This document shows, piece after piece, positions 52,793 through 63,540 of a DNA stretch of 64,000 nucleotides (position 1 is the first letter of the stretch; each line of letters opens with the position of its first letter). The notes beneath the pieces were generated by a model. The model was not told where the DNA came from and made no database searches. It worked only from the letters and a program-made list of their open reading frames with translations. This DNA is from Blastococcus saxobsidens DD2. Lineage in GTDB: Bacteria > Actinomycetota > Actinomycetes > Mycobacteriales > Geodermatophilaceae. The position numbers and the translations under genes are program-made. Where the stretch lies: the NCBI RefSeq assembly GCF_000284015.1, contig NC_016943.1, positions 4,505,541 through 4,569,540 of the forward strand. The letters run 5' to 3'.

Positions 52793-54007
52793 TCAGCCGG
52801 CCAGCGCGGGCTCGGCGACGTGCTCGGCGGGCACGTGCAGCAGCCGCTGGAAGCACGCGACGACGACCGCCGCGATCCCGGCCGCCACCGTGGCCACCAG
52901 GAACGCCGTGTTGGCGCCGTGGACGTCGACGAGCTTGCCGGCCACGGAGGCACCCAGCGCCACGCCCAGCCCCAGGGCCGTGCCGATCCAGGTGAAGGCC
53001 TCGGTGACCGCGGCCCGCGGCACGAGCAGCTCGGCGAGGGTGAACGAGCTGATCAGCGACGGCGAGACCGCGATCCCGGCGACGATCACGAACGGCACCA
53101 TCAGCCAGATGTCGCGGACCAGCAGCAGCGGCACGGTGAGCACGGTCAGGACCACCAGGGCGACGGCCAGCCGCAGCCGCAGCGGCACGCGCCAGTGCAC
53201 GATGCCCCAGCCGATGCCGCTGGCCATGGAACCGAGCGCCAGCCCCGCGATGAGCACGCCGGCCAAGGACTTGTGGCCCAGCTCGTCGGCGAACGCGACC
53301 AGCGCGATCTCCAGCGTGCCGAGGATGGCGCCCACCGCGGCCCCGACGACGAACAGCACCCGCAGCCCGGTGGTCCGGATGGCCGACGGGCCCTGCCGGC
53401 TCGCGTGCCCGTGCGGCTCGGGCTCGGTGCGCCGCTGGGCGGCGAACAGCAGGCTGCCCACGGTGGCGAGCGTGAAAGCCGTGACCACGCCCGAGGTCGC
53501 GTGCCCCGTGGTCGAGAGGAACGTGACCAGCACCGGGCCGACGATGAAGACGAACTCGTCGACGACGGACTCGAACGCCAGCGCCGTGGGCAGCCGGTGG
53601 CTGCCGCGCAGCAGGTAGGTCCACCGGACGCGGATCATCGAGGAGACCGGCGGGATGCAGGCCCCGGCCAGCCCGGCGGAGGCGAAGACGATCCAGAGCG
53701 GCCAGGCCTCGCGCACGGAGAAGAGGAAGACCAGCCCGGAGGCGACGAAGACCAGCAGCACCGGCAGCAGGACCCGGCGCTGGCCGTGGGTGTCGGCCCA
53801 GCGGCCGAGCAGCGGCCCCGCGATCGCCGTGGTCACCGCACCCACCGCGGCCACCGCGCCGCCGAGGCCGTAGGAACCCGTCTCCGACGCGATGAGCAGC
53901 ACCGATCCCAGGCCCACCATCGACAGGGGCAGCCGGCCGACGAACGCGGCCAGCACCATGGGCAGGGCGTGCGGCGTCCGGAGGACCTGCAGGTAGGGAT
54001 TGGGCAC
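52793..54007 (-). CDS. MFS transporter
   Basis: This protein of about 404 residues has 12 predicted helices and the MFS loop GRWADTHGQRRVL between helices 2 and 3. The stretch SSMIRVRWTYLLRGSHRLPT is typical of a group of uncharacterised actinobacterial exporters. The GTG at 54007, with GGAGG 11 bp upstream, is preferred; an ATG at 54091 would add 28 residues. It lies upstream of the acVLRF1 gene in one transcript. The substrate is unknown. Confidence 0.83.
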   Translation of the reverse strand: MPNPYLQVLRTPHALPMVLAAFVGRLPLSMVGLGSVLLIASETGSYGLGGAVAAVGAVTTAIAGPLLGRWADTHGQRRVLLPVLLVFVASGLVFLFSVREAWPLWIVFASAGLAGACIPPVSSMIRVRWTYLLRGSHRLPTALAFESVVDEFVFIVGPVLVTFLSTTGHATSGVVTAFTLATVGSLLFAAQRRTEPEPHGHASRQGPSAIRTTGLRVLFVVGAAVGAILGTLEIALVAFADELGHKSLAGVLIAGLALGSMASGIGWGIVHWRVPLRLRLAVALVVLTVLTVPLLLVRDIWLMVPFVIVAGIAVSPSLISSFTLAELLVPRAAVTEAFTWIGTALGLGVALGASVAGKLVDVHGANTAFLVATVAAGIAAVVVACFQRLLHVPAEHVAEPALAG

Positions 54008-54104
54008 GAGCGAAGGAGCCTCCGGAAGCGGGAAGGTGCGTCGCCACGCTAACCGAACCGGGCCCGGCACGCCGTGACCGAGGCGGGACACCGACCTCCG
54101 TCGT

Positions 54105-54184
54105 GATCAGGTCACCTGATCCAACGGGGTCCTGGCTCAGCACCGGTGGTGAGCCAGGACCCGGAACGATCAGGTCACCTGATC
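54105..54184. repeat. Palindrome-hairpin-palindrome element
   Basis: The 17-bp perfect palindrome GATCAGGTCACCTGATC occurs twice, at 54105-54121 and 54168-54184. Between them a 13-bp perfect stem GGGTCCTGGCTCA/TGAGCCAGGACCC (54127-54162) encloses a 10-nt loop. The whole 80-bp unit is nearly symmetrical and lies between pckG and the MFS gene. It resembles REP/BIME-type intergenic repeats. Confidence 0.8.
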
Positions 54185-54207
54185 AACGATGGGCGGGGCG
54201 CGGACGG

Positions 54208-54243
54208 CGAGGGCCCGGACCGCAGCTGCGGTCCGGGCCCTCG
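54208..54243. terminator. Terminator of pckG
   Basis: A 36-bp perfect palindrome (half-site CGAGGGCCCGGACCGCAG) lies 12 bp beyond the pckG stop on the minus strand. It can form a hairpin on either strand. Confidence 0.75.
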
Positions 54244-54255
54244 AGGTCGGTCGCC

Positions 54256-56070
<1,815 letters not shown>

Positions 56071-56273
56071 GGCGTCTCCATCCTCATGGGTTGCCGGGGC
56101 GGAGTCCTGCACCGGCGGTGGTGCCATACGAACCGCGACCGCCTGAGCGGCCGACCGGATCGGGTCAGGGTACAAGCGCCGACATGCGTCTGTAACCGAG
56201 ACGAATGTTACGTATAGGACGTCTTGTCCTCAGCTCGGAACAGCCCCCTGGGCCGCGTTGTTCGCCACATTCC

Positions 56274-57431
56274 GTGAACACTCCCGCGCTCGCGACGCCG
56301 CTCCGCCTCCGTGGGGTCACCCTGCGCAATCGCCTGGTCGTCGCCCCGATGTGCCAGTACTCGGTCACCGATGGCTTCGTCTCCGACTACCACCTCGTCC
56401 ACCTGGGCCGATTCGCTCTCGGGGGCTTCGGGCTGGTGCTCGTCGAGGCCACCGGGGTGACGGCGGAGGGACGGATCAGCCACGGCGACGTCGGCCTGTG
56501 GTCCGACGAGCACGTCCCCGGGCTGGCCCGCGTCGTCGACTTCCTGCACGCCGAGGGCGCCGCGGCGGGCATCCAGCTGGCGCACGCCGGAGCCAAGGCG
56601 AGCAGCCGGCGGCCCTGGGACGGCGGCGGCCCGGTCACCGAGGAGAACGCCCGTCCGGGAGAACACCCCTGGCCGACGGTCTCGGCGAGCGCCGTCCCGG
56701 CCGGGGACGGGTGGCCGGTCCCCTCCGCGCTCACCGTCGAGGAGCTGGCCGGCGTGCGCGACGCGTTCGTCGCGGCCGCCCGCCGGGCCGACGCCGCGGG
56801 GTTCGACGTCGTCGAGGTGCATGCCGCGCACGGCTACCTGCTGCACCAGTTCCTGTCCCCGCTGACCAACCGGCGCGACGACGGGTACGGCGGTTCGCGA
56901 GAGGCGCGGATGCGGTTCCCGCTGGAGGTGGTGGACGCCGTGCGCGCGGTCTGGCCCGAGGAGAAGCCACTGGTCGTGCGGGTCTCCGCAGTCGACGGCT
57001 CCCTGGACGGACTCACCCTCGAGGACACCGTGGCACTGGCCCGGGAGCTGGCGGCCCGCGGGATCGACGCCGTGGACGTGTCCGGCGGCGGGATCGGCAG
57101 CGGCTGGGAGCACCCGATCGGCTACGGCTACCAGGTGCCCTTCGCCGCCACGCTGCGCGCCGAGGCCGGCATCCCGACCATGGCCGTCGGGCTCATCGTC
57201 GACGCCCGGCAGGCCGAGGCGGTCGTCGCCGGCGGCGCCGCGGACCTGGTCGCGGTGGCCCGGGAGGCGCAGGACGACCCGAACTTCGCCGTCCATGCCC
57301 TCCGCGAGCTCACCGCGGCCTACGACGCCTACCCGGTGCAGGCCGGGCCGCGGCTGGCGTCCCGGGACCGGCTGCTGGGCACGCTGGGACCGTGGACCGG
57401 CCCGGAGCCGGTCCAGGTGCAGCCCGCCTGA
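56274..57431 (+). CDS. Old-yellow-enzyme-family NADPH dehydrogenase (YqjM/NamA-like)
   Basis: This 385-residue flavoprotein has a TIM barrel with APMCQYSVTDGFVSDYHLVH at the FMN site, GIQLAHAGAKAS, HAAHGYLLHQFLSPLTNRR and a phosphate-binding TMAVGLIVDARQAE. The Cys in PMCQYS and the HxxH-type pair HAAHGY mark the YqjM subgroup. It reduces activated C=C bonds of enones with NADPH. The GTG at 56274 fits the family start. It is divergent from pckG across about 200 bp that includes AGGAC-N5-GTCCT at 56216-56230. Confidence 0.9.
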   Translation: MNTPALATPLRLRGVTLRNRLVVAPMCQYSVTDGFVSDYHLVHLGRFALGGFGLVLVEATGVTAEGRISHGDVGLWSDEHVPGLARVVDFLHAEGAAAGIQLAHAGAKASSRRPWDGGGPVTEENARPGEHPWPTVSASAVPAGDGWPVPSALTVEELAGVRDAFVAAARRADAAGFDVVEVHAAHGYLLHQFLSPLTNRRDDGYGGSREARMRFPLEVVDAVRAVWPEEKPLVVRVSAVDGSLDGLTLEDTVALARELAARGIDAVDVSGGGIGSGWEHPIGYGYQVPFAATLRAEAGIPTMAVGLIVDARQAEAVVAGGAADLVAVAREAQDDPNFAVHALRELTAAYDAYPVQAGPRLASRDRLLGTLGPWTGPEPVQVQPA

Positions 57432-57512
57432 CGGAGGACGGCCACCAGGCCGCCGGCAGCGGGCGCACGGAACGCCTCCACGGCGGTGGTCGGAGTCCTA
57501 GGGTGCGCCGGC

Positions 57513-57929
57513 ATGGCGCACCCCTCCGCCCTCGTCCGCGCCGCCACGTTGCAGCTGGCCGCCGGCCTGGCCGGCCAGGTGGTCGCCCTCCGCCGGCGCC
57601 GCTCCTACGACATCCCGTTCATGACGGGCAGTCCGGACCACGTGGGGCGTGACTCCTGGTGGTTCGGCACCGCGATCAGCGCCCCGTCGTACATGCTCGG
57701 GACGCAGGTGTGGGCCATCGCCCGCCTGCTCCGCGGTCCGGACGACCGTGCGCGCTGGGCGCTGCGCGTGCTCGGCACCGGGATGACCGCGGGGTACCTC
57801 TCCGAGCGGCCCTGCCGGCGACGGGTCACCCCGGCCGGCTTCGACCCGGTGGAGACACCCGTCGTGGTCGCCGGCTGGGCCGGTTCCGTCGCGATGGCGC
57901 TGCTGGGCCGACCTCAGCCGCGACCGTAG
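57513..57929 (+). CDS. Conserved membrane-associated protein of unknown function
   Basis: This 138-residue protein has a hydrophobic N-terminal helix (ATLQLAAGLAGQVVAL), then RRRRSYDIPFMTGSPDHVGR and DSWWFGTAISAPSYML, and a hydrophobic C-terminus. I cannot name a family. TAGGGT lies 8 bp before the ATG, close to a leaderless layout. The last 16 bp overlap the AHSA1-domain gene on the other strand. Confidence 0.6.
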   Translation: MAHPSALVRAATLQLAAGLAGQVVALRRRRSYDIPFMTGSPDHVGRDSWWFGTAISAPSYMLGTQVWAIARLLRGPDDRARWALRVLGTGMTAGYLSERPCRRRVTPAGFDPVETPVVVAGWAGSVAMALLGRPQPRP

Positions 57930-58435
57930 ACCGGGCCCGTCCCGGCGAGGAAGGCGTCCCAGTCGCCGGGCGCGGGATCGCCGCTCACCTCGGCGCCGAA
58001 CTTCTCCAGGTACCAGTGCCAGCCCATCGCGAAGTCGGTGACGTCGGCGTCGGCCGGGAACACCTGGACGAACCGCAGCCACGTCCGCCCGCCCTCGGAC
58101 CACAGGTCGAGGGCCACCGACCAGTCCTCGGTCTCCTGCTGCGTCCACTCCACGACGAGCCGGTGCGGCGGATCGCACTCGCGGATCGTCATCGGCTCAC
58201 CGACCTGCTCCTCCTCCTGCGTCATCGTGAACGTGCCCGTCGCGCCGACCGCGCGCTCGCCGTCATAGGTGCCGATCCAGCGCACCATCCGGCCCGGTTC
58301 GGTCAGCGCCGCCCAGACGTCCTCGACGGGATCCGGCCAGGACCGCCGGAACTCCAGGCGCTGCCGCCCGTCCGCCGTCCGCGTGACGGTTCCCCGCCGG
58401 GTCACCGGGTCCGGGTCCGTGCCGTCTGCGGTCAT
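57914..58435 (-). CDS. AHSA1/SRPBCC-domain protein
   Basis: This 173-residue protein has the AHSA1 fold signature RSWPDPVEDVWAALTEPGRM, a central ECDPPHRLVVEWTQQE and a C-terminal MGWHWYLEKFGA helix. Its ATG overlaps the ArsR-type regulator stop as ATGA. ArsR-AHSA1 pairs are common in actinobacteria, where the SRPBCC protein may bind a hydrophobic ligand sensed by the pair. The ligand is unknown. Confidence 0.85.
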   Translation of the reverse strand: MTADGTDPDPVTRRGTVTRTADGRQRLEFRRSWPDPVEDVWAALTEPGRMVRWIGTYDGERAVGATGTFTMTQEEEQVGEPMTIRECDPPHRLVVEWTQQETEDWSVALDLWSEGGRTWLRFVQVFPADADVTDFAMGWHWYLEKFGAEVSGDPAPGDWDAFLAGTGPVYGRG

Positions 58436-58761
58436 GCCGGTCCCCCACTCCTGGGCGCCCGCCGTCCGCGGGCGATCTCGGTGTCCAGTGCGTCCAGCCG
58501 CTGGGCCCAGAGGTCGCGGTAGGGCTCCAGCCAGTCGTCGATCTCCCGCAGCGGTCGCGGGTCGAGCGCGTAGCGCCGCCGCCGGCCCTCGGTGCGTGCC
58601 GTGACCAGCCCCGCCTCGCGCAGCACCCGCAGGTGCCGGCTGATCGCCGGCCGGCTCACCGGGAAACGGTCGGCGAGCTCACCCGCCGTCCGGTCGCCGC
58701 CCGCCAGGACGGCGAGGAGCTCCCGTCGCGTCGGGTCCCCGAGCACCTGCAGCGCCTCCAC
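58432..58761 (-). CDS. ArsR-family helix-turn-helix regulator
   Basis: This 109-residue protein is a winged-helix regulator: ALQVLGDPTRRELLAVLAGG, ELADRFPVSRPAISRHLRVL and AGLVTARTEGRRRRYALDP. No cysteine metal site is present, so it is not a metal sensor. It is the first gene of an overlapping two-gene unit with an AHSA1-domain protein and probably controls that unit. Confidence 0.88.
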   Translation of the reverse strand: MEALQVLGDPTRRELLAVLAGGDRTAGELADRFPVSRPAISRHLRVLREAGLVTARTEGRRRRYALDPRPLREIDDWLEPYRDLWAQRLDALDTEIARGRRAPRSGGPA

Positions 58762-58834
58762 GGGAGAGACGTAACAGGACGGTTACGCATCCGTCCAGGG
58801 GTTGCCGCGCGGTGCGCCGGGAAAGGAGGTCGCC

Positions 58835-59053
58835 ATGACCGTCACAGATCCCGACGTCCCCGACCCGCTCAACGACCCGCGCACCACCCAGGCCGATCCG
58901 GGCGCCTACGGCGAGGGCGCCGACCTCGCATCGGCCGTCGACGACCCGGCGGCGACCGGCGAGGAGGAACTGGCCACCGGCCAGACGCGCTCGGACGAGG
59001 CCGGTGGCGGCGACGTCACCGGCGGCGCGTTCTCCGACGGCCCGTCCACCTGA
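58835..59053 (+). CDS. Small acidic disordered protein (72 aa)
   Basis: AAGGAGGT lies 4-5 bp before the ATG, one of the best ribosome sites in the window. The product is rich in Asp, Gly, Ala and Thr, has no hydrophobic core and contains NDPRTTQADPGAYGEGADLA. No family is recognised. It groups by composition with the small proteins at 15849, 18966, 24345 and 24593. Confidence 0.65.
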   Translation: MTVTDPDVPDPLNDPRTTQADPGAYGEGADLASAVDDPAATGEEELATGQTRSDEAGGGDVTGGAFSDGPST

Positions 59054-59124
59054 GTGTGTGACGGATCGGTCCTTCCGGGTAGGGCCGGGGCCGTACCCGC
59101 ACGGCAACGCACCGAGGAGGACCG

Positions 59125-59367
59125 ATGTCCACCGGTGAGACCGGCTTCGAGGACGTCTACTACGACCTCATCTCCGTCCAGTACCACTCGCTCAAGGCCG
59201 GGCACGACTACGGCCAGTACGTCCGGGACGCCGAGAACGCGGGCCTGGACGACGTGGCGAGTTTCTTCCGCGACGTGATGGCGGAGGACTCCGCCCGCGC
59301 GAAGCGCTGCCACGAGCTGCTGGGCCGGCTGCAGGGCACCGGGCAAGGCGGCCCCGCCACCCAGTAG
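59125..59367 (+). CDS. Small helical protein, ferritin-like fragment (80 aa)
   Basis: AGGAGGACCG precedes the ATG. The product is helical: VYYDLISVQYHSLKAGHDYG, then VRDAENAGLDDVASFFRDVM and SARAKRCHELLGRL. The pattern of Tyr, His, Asp and Glu in amphipathic helices looks like half of a ferritin-like four-helix bundle, which could dimerise. Metal binding is not shown. It lies 21 bp before the nitronate monooxygenase gene. Confidence 0.6.
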   Translation: MSTGETGFEDVYYDLISVQYHSLKAGHDYGQYVRDAENAGLDDVASFFRDVMAEDSARAKRCHELLGRLQGTGQGGPATQ

Positions 59368-59388
59368 CGGGCAGGCCAGAATGGGCGG

Positions 59389-60351
59389 GTGATCCGCACT
59401 GCGCTGACCCGCCGGTTCGACCTCACCACGCCGGTCATCGGCGCCCCGATGGCCGGCGTGTCCGGCGGCGAACTGGCCGCAGCGGTCTCGCTCGGCGGCG
59501 GGCTCGGGATGATCGGCGTCGCGGGCAGCACCACCGTCGACTTCCTCGCGCGGCAGTGCGCCGTCCCCACGGCGCGGGCGGTGCCCTTCGGCGTCGGCCT
59601 GATGGCGTGGGTGCTGCCCGACCGGCCCGATCTCCTGGACGCCACCATCGCCGCGCGGCCCAGCCTGGTGTCGATCTCCTTCGGCGACCCGGCACCGTAC
59701 GTCGGCCCGCTGCGTGCGGCCGGGATCGCCGTGGCGGCCCAGGTCAACACCGTGGCCGACGTCCACCGCGCCCAGGCCGCCGGGGTGGACCTCCTGGTCG
59801 CGCAGGGCAGCGAGGCCGGCGGGCACACCGGCGCCCGCGCCACGTTGCCCCTCCTGCAGGAGGTCCTCGCCCTCGCCGACCGGCCGGTGGTGGCCGCCGG
59901 AGGGATCGCCACCGGCCGCGGGATGGCGGCCGCACTGGCCGCCGGTGCGACGGGCGTGTGGATCGGAACGGCCCTGCTGGCCTGCCCCGAGGCGCTGAAC
60001 ACCCCGCGGGCCCGGGCCCGCGTGCGGGCGGCGGCCGGGGAGGAGACCGTCCTCACCCGCGCCTTCGACGTCGCCCAGGGGCTGGCCTGGCCCGAGCGCT
60101 GGCCCGGCCGCGCCCTGGTGAACGACTTCTCCCGCACCTGGCACGGGCGCGAGGAGGAGCTGGCCGCCGATCCGGACGCCCGCGGGCGCGTCGTGGAGGC
60201 CCGGCGCACCGACGACCTGGACCAGGGCCCGCTCTACGCCGGCGAGGCGGTCGGGCTGGTCACCGACGAGCGCTCGGCCACCGACGTCGTCCGCGGCCTC
60301 AGCGCGGACGCCGAGCAGGCGCTGCGGAGCGTGTCGGAGCTGGTCGACTAG
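59389..60351 (+). CDS. Nitronate monooxygenase (2-nitropropane dioxygenase family)
   Basis: This 320-residue FMN protein has the TIM-barrel motifs TPVIGAPMAGVSGGELAAAV, LLVAQGSEAGGHTG (with the catalytic His) and PVVAAGGIATGRGMAAALAA. It oxidises alkyl nitronates to carbonyl and nitrite, protecting against propionate 3-nitronate and similar toxins. CAGAAT lies 6 bp before the GTG, a leaderless start. It ends 1 bp from the DsbA-like gene on the other strand. Confidence 0.9.
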   Translation: MIRTALTRRFDLTTPVIGAPMAGVSGGELAAAVSLGGGLGMIGVAGSTTVDFLARQCAVPTARAVPFGVGLMAWVLPDRPDLLDATIAARPSLVSISFGDPAPYVGPLRAAGIAVAAQVNTVADVHRAQAAGVDLLVAQGSEAGGHTGARATLPLLQEVLALADRPVVAAGGIATGRGMAAALAAGATGVWIGTALLACPEALNTPRARARVRAAAGEETVLTRAFDVAQGLAWPERWPGRALVNDFSRTWHGREEELAADPDARGRVVEARRTDDLDQGPLYAGEAVGLVTDERSATDVVRGLSADAEQALRSVSELVD

Positions 60352-60352
60352 T

Positions 60353-61021
60353 TCAGCGTTCGGCAGCCGGCACCGTGGTCAGCGGGTGGGCGTCCGCCCA
60401 CGCCCGCTCGAGGACCTGGAGCAGCAGATCGGCCGGCTGGGCGCCGGCGGCGCCGTACTTCCGGTCCACCACGAAGAACGGGACGCCGGTCGCGCCGAGC
60501 GCCTGGGCGGTCGCGGCGTCCTGGCGGACCGCGGCCAGGTAGCGGCGGTCGGCCAGCGCCGCACGCACCTCGGCCTCGTCGAGGCCGACCTGCACCGCGA
60601 ACGGCACCAGCGACTCGACGTCGAAGACCGGCCGGCCTTCCTCGAAGTAGCCGTGCAGCAGGAGTTCCTTGAGCTCGTTGCGCTTCCCGTGCTCGGCGGC
60701 CAGGTGCAGCAGTTCGTGGGCGAGCAGGGTGTTGCCGCTGACGCCGTCGGCCAGGTGGTACTCCAGCCCCTCGGCGGCGGCCAACTGCTCCACCTGCGTC
60801 ATGTTCTGCCGCATCTGCTCCTCGCTGGCGCCGTACCTGCGGGCCAGCGCAGGGAGCGTCGAGTGCGTCTCGCCCTCGGGCACCGACGGGTCGAGCTGGA
60901 AGGAGCGCCACACCACCTCGACCCGGTCGCGGTGCGGGAACTCCGCCAGCGCGGTCTCCAGGCGGCGCTTGCCGATGAAGCACCAGGGACAGACGACGTC
61001 GGACCAGACCTCTACCTGCAT
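60353..61021 (-). CDS. DsbA-family oxidoreductase (FrnE-like)
   Basis: This 222-residue thioredoxin-fold protein has the active site CPWC in MQVEVWSDVVCPWCFIGKRR, an inserted helical domain and the cis-Pro loop GATGVPFFVVDRKYGAAGAQ. No signal peptide is present, so it works in the cytoplasm, like FrnE and related 2-hydroxychromene isomerase-like proteins. It may reduce or isomerise disulfides or act in stress tolerance. It follows the FKBP gene by 62 bp in the same direction. Confidence 0.9.
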   Translation of the reverse strand: MQVEVWSDVVCPWCFIGKRRLETALAEFPHRDRVEVVWRSFQLDPSVPEGETHSTLPALARRYGASEEQMRQNMTQVEQLAAAEGLEYHLADGVSGNTLLAHELLHLAAEHGKRNELKELLLHGYFEEGRPVFDVESLVPFAVQVGLDEAEVRAALADRRYLAAVRQDAATAQALGATGVPFFVVDRKYGAAGAQPADLLLQVLERAWADAHPLTTVPAAER

Positions 61022-61083
61022 GCCCGGCCCAACGCCGTCGCGCCGTCCACCGATTCCCGGCAGCCGGCCGCCGGCCGCGGCGG

Positions 61084-61476
61084 TCAGCCTCCGGTGAAGG
61101 AGCGCACGCCCACCAGGTCGACGACGAAGACCAGCGTCGCGCCCGGCTTGATGACGCCACCGGCGCCGCGCTCGCCGTAGGCCTTGTGCGGCGGGATGGT
61201 GAGCCGGCGGCGGCCCCCGACCTTCATGCCGACGATGCCCTCGTCCCAGCCCTGGATGACCATGCCGACGCCCACCCGGAACTCCAACGGGTCGCCGCGG
61301 TCCCAGGAGGCGTCGAACTGCTCGCCGACGTCGTGGGTGACGCCGACGTAGTGGGCGCTCACCAGGTCGCCGGCCTCGGCCTCGGGACCGTCGCCGACGA
61401 CGAGGTCCTCGATCACCAGGTCGTCGGGGGCGGGCCCGGTGGGCGGCTCGACGTCCGGTCGGGTCAGCTCGGCCAC
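61084..61476 (-). CDS. FKBP-type peptidyl-prolyl cis-trans isomerase
   Basis: This 130-residue protein is one FKBP domain: GDLVSAHYVGVTHDVGEQFD, FRVGVGMVIQGWDEGIVGMK, GGRRRLTIPPHKAYGERG and ATLVFVVDLVGV. All usual active-site residues (Tyr, Phe, Asp, Val-Ile, Trp, Tyr, Phe) are present. The GTG at 61476 follows GAGGAGG at about 5 bp. It has no signal peptide and acts in the cytoplasm as a folding helper. Confidence 0.92.
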   Translation of the reverse strand: MAELTRPDVEPPTGPAPDDLVIEDLVVGDGPEAEAGDLVSAHYVGVTHDVGEQFDASWDRGDPLEFRVGVGMVIQGWDEGIVGMKVGGRRRLTIPPHKAYGERGAGGVIKPGATLVFVVDLVGVRSFTGG

Positions 61477-61788
61477 GAGACCTCCTCGCCGGCGCTCGTC
61501 GGCCGGGTCGCCGACGGCGCTCCACTCATGCGTGCCCTCGCAAGCTCGGTCACCGGTTCTCCCTCCCGCGCCGGGGCTCTCCCGACGCCGTCGGGCTCCA
61601 TCCAAGCAGTGGTAGGGGCCACCGGCTCGGGGCCGGGGTCGGCCGAGCCCGTCGCCGCCCACGCGCCGCGGTCACCGTCCTCGCGGTGCAGCACGAGGTC
61701 GGCGACCGGTCGGTGAGGCCGGCGCGCTGAGCCCTCCCGCCGCCCCGATCGCCGTGCGCGGGGCCGCCCGGCGTGCTGGGCTGGGCCC
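61477..61788. other. Intergenic region with no clear gene
   Basis: The 312 bp between the divergent FKBP and alpha-glucosidase genes should hold both promoters. I find no convincing reading frame, strong hairpin or operator. Confidence 0.6.
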
Positions 61789-63510
61789 ATGGCCGCTGAC
61801 CAGCAGGAGGGCGGGCAGGTCGCATGGTGGACCCGTGCCGTCGTCTACCAGGTGTATCCGCGCTCCTTCATGGATTCCGACGGCGACGGGGTCGGCGACC
61901 TCGGCGGCCTCCTGCTGCGGCTGGATCACCTGGCCGACCTCGGCGTCGACGTCGTCTGGCTCTCGCCGGTCTACCCCTCACCGCAGGCCGACAACGGCTA
62001 CGACATCAGCGACTACCAGGACATCGATCCGCTCTTCGGCTCGCTGGAGCAGCTGGACGAGCTGATCTCCGCGATGCACGCGCGGGGGATGAAGCTGGTC
62101 ATGGACCTGGTCGTCAACCACACCAGCGACCAGCACCCGTGGTTCCTGGAGGCCCGGTCGTCCACGGACTCCGCCAAGCGCGACTGGTACTGGTGGCGGC
62201 CGCCGCGCGCCGGGATGGCGGCCGGCGAGCCGGGTGCCGAGCCGACGAACTGGCAGTCGTTCTTCTCGGGCCCCGTGTGGGAGCTCGACGAGCCGTCGGG
62301 CGAGTACTACCTGCACCTGTTCGACCGCCGCCAGCCGGACCTGAACTGGGAGAACCCGGACGTCCGGCAGGCGGTCTACGCGATGATGCGCTGGTGGCTC
62401 GACCGCGGGGTCGACGGCTTCCGCATGGACGTCATCAACATGATCAGCAAGGACGTCGGACCGGACGGGCACCTGCACGACGGCCCGCCGCTGCCCGGAT
62501 CCTCGCTGGGTGACGGCTCGGCGTCCTACCTCTCCGGGCCGCGGATCCACGAGTTCCTGCAGGAGATGCACCGCGAGGTGTTCACCGGGCGCTCGGACGC
62601 GCTGCTGACCGTGGGGGAGATGCCGGGCGTGACGGTGGAGCAGGCACGGCTGTTCACCGATCCGGCCCGCGGCGAGGTGGACATGGTGTTCCAGTTCGAG
62701 CACGTGGGGCTGGACCACGGGACGTCGAAGTGGGACGTCCACCCGCTGCGGCTGCGCGACCTCAAGGCGTCGTTCGGCCGCTGGCAGGCGGGACTGGCCG
62801 AGGTGGGGTGGAACTCTCTCTACTGGGACAACCACGACCAGCCGCGCGCGGTCTCCCGCTTCGGCGACGACTCCCCCGAGTTCCGCCGCGACTCGGCCAC
62901 CTGCCTGGCCACGCTGCTGCACCTGCACCGCGGGACGCCGTACGTCTACCAGGGCGAGGAGATCGGGATGGCGAACTTCCCGTTCACCGCCCTGGAGGAG
63001 TTCCGCGACATCGAGTCGCTCAACCACCACGTGCAGGCGGTGTCGGCCGGGGACGACCCGGCGCACGTGCTCGCCGCCCTGCGGACCATGGGCCGGGACA
63101 ACGCGCGCACGCCGGTGCAGTGGGACGCCACTCCGAACGCGGGCTTCACCACCGGGACGCCGTGGATCGCGGTCAACCCCGACCATGCCGAATGGAACGT
63201 CGCCGCCCAGCGGGACGACGAGCAGTCGGTGCTGGCCCACCACCGGCGGCTGATCGCCCTGCGGCACACCGACGACGTCGTCGCCCTGGGCGACTTCCAC
63301 ATGCTGCTGCCCGGCCACGACGAGGTGTACGCCTTCACCCGGTCCCTGGACGGCGACACGTTGCTGGTCGTCTGCAACCTGTCCCGGACGCCGTACCGGC
63401 TGGCCGAGCTGCTCCCGGAGGCGCCGGGGGCCGAGCTGGTGCTGGGCAACCTGCCGGACGACGACCCGGCGCAGCTGCGCCCCTGGGAGGCCCGCGTGCT
63501 GCGCGTGTGA
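61789..63510 (+). CDS. GH13 alpha-glucosidase (oligo-1,6-glucosidase-like)
   Basis: This 573-residue protein begins with WWTRAVVYQVYPRSFMDSDG, typical of GH13 oligosaccharide glucosidases. The conserved regions are LVMDLVVNHTSD, the nucleophile Asp in DGFRMDVINM, the acid/base Glu in LLTVGEMPGV and the third Asp in YWDNHDQPRAVS. It should release glucose from alpha-linked oligosaccharides such as isomaltose, maltose or trehalose derivatives. No signal peptide is present. No sugar transporter is adjacent. Confidence 0.92.
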   Translation: MAADQQEGGQVAWWTRAVVYQVYPRSFMDSDGDGVGDLGGLLLRLDHLADLGVDVVWLSPVYPSPQADNGYDISDYQDIDPLFGSLEQLDELISAMHARGMKLVMDLVVNHTSDQHPWFLEARSSTDSAKRDWYWWRPPRAGMAAGEPGAEPTNWQSFFSGPVWELDEPSGEYYLHLFDRRQPDLNWENPDVRQAVYAMMRWWLDRGVDGFRMDVINMISKDVGPDGHLHDGPPLPGSSLGDGSASYLSGPRIHEFLQEMHREVFTGRSDALLTVGEMPGVTVEQARLFTDPARGEVDMVFQFEHVGLDHGTSKWDVHPLRLRDLKASFGRWQAGLAEVGWNSLYWDNHDQPRAVSRFGDDSPEFRRDSATCLATLLHLHRGTPYVYQGEEIGMANFPFTALEEFRDIESLNHHVQAVSAGDDPAHVLAALRTMGRDNARTPVQWDATPNAGFTTGTPWIAVNPDHAEWNVAAQRDDEQSVLAHHRRLIALRHTDDVVALGDFHMLLPGHDEVYAFTRSLDGDTLLVVCNLSRTPYRLAELLPEAPGAELVLGNLPDDDPAQLRPWEARVLRV

Positions 63511-63540
63511 CGACCGTTCGCTGACCTAAGGTCCTCCTCC

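Noticed and set aside
61464-61790. Minus-strand frame in the gap before the alpha-glucosidase gene
   Set aside because: It overlaps the FKBP start in another frame, has mixed low-complexity sequence and no domain.
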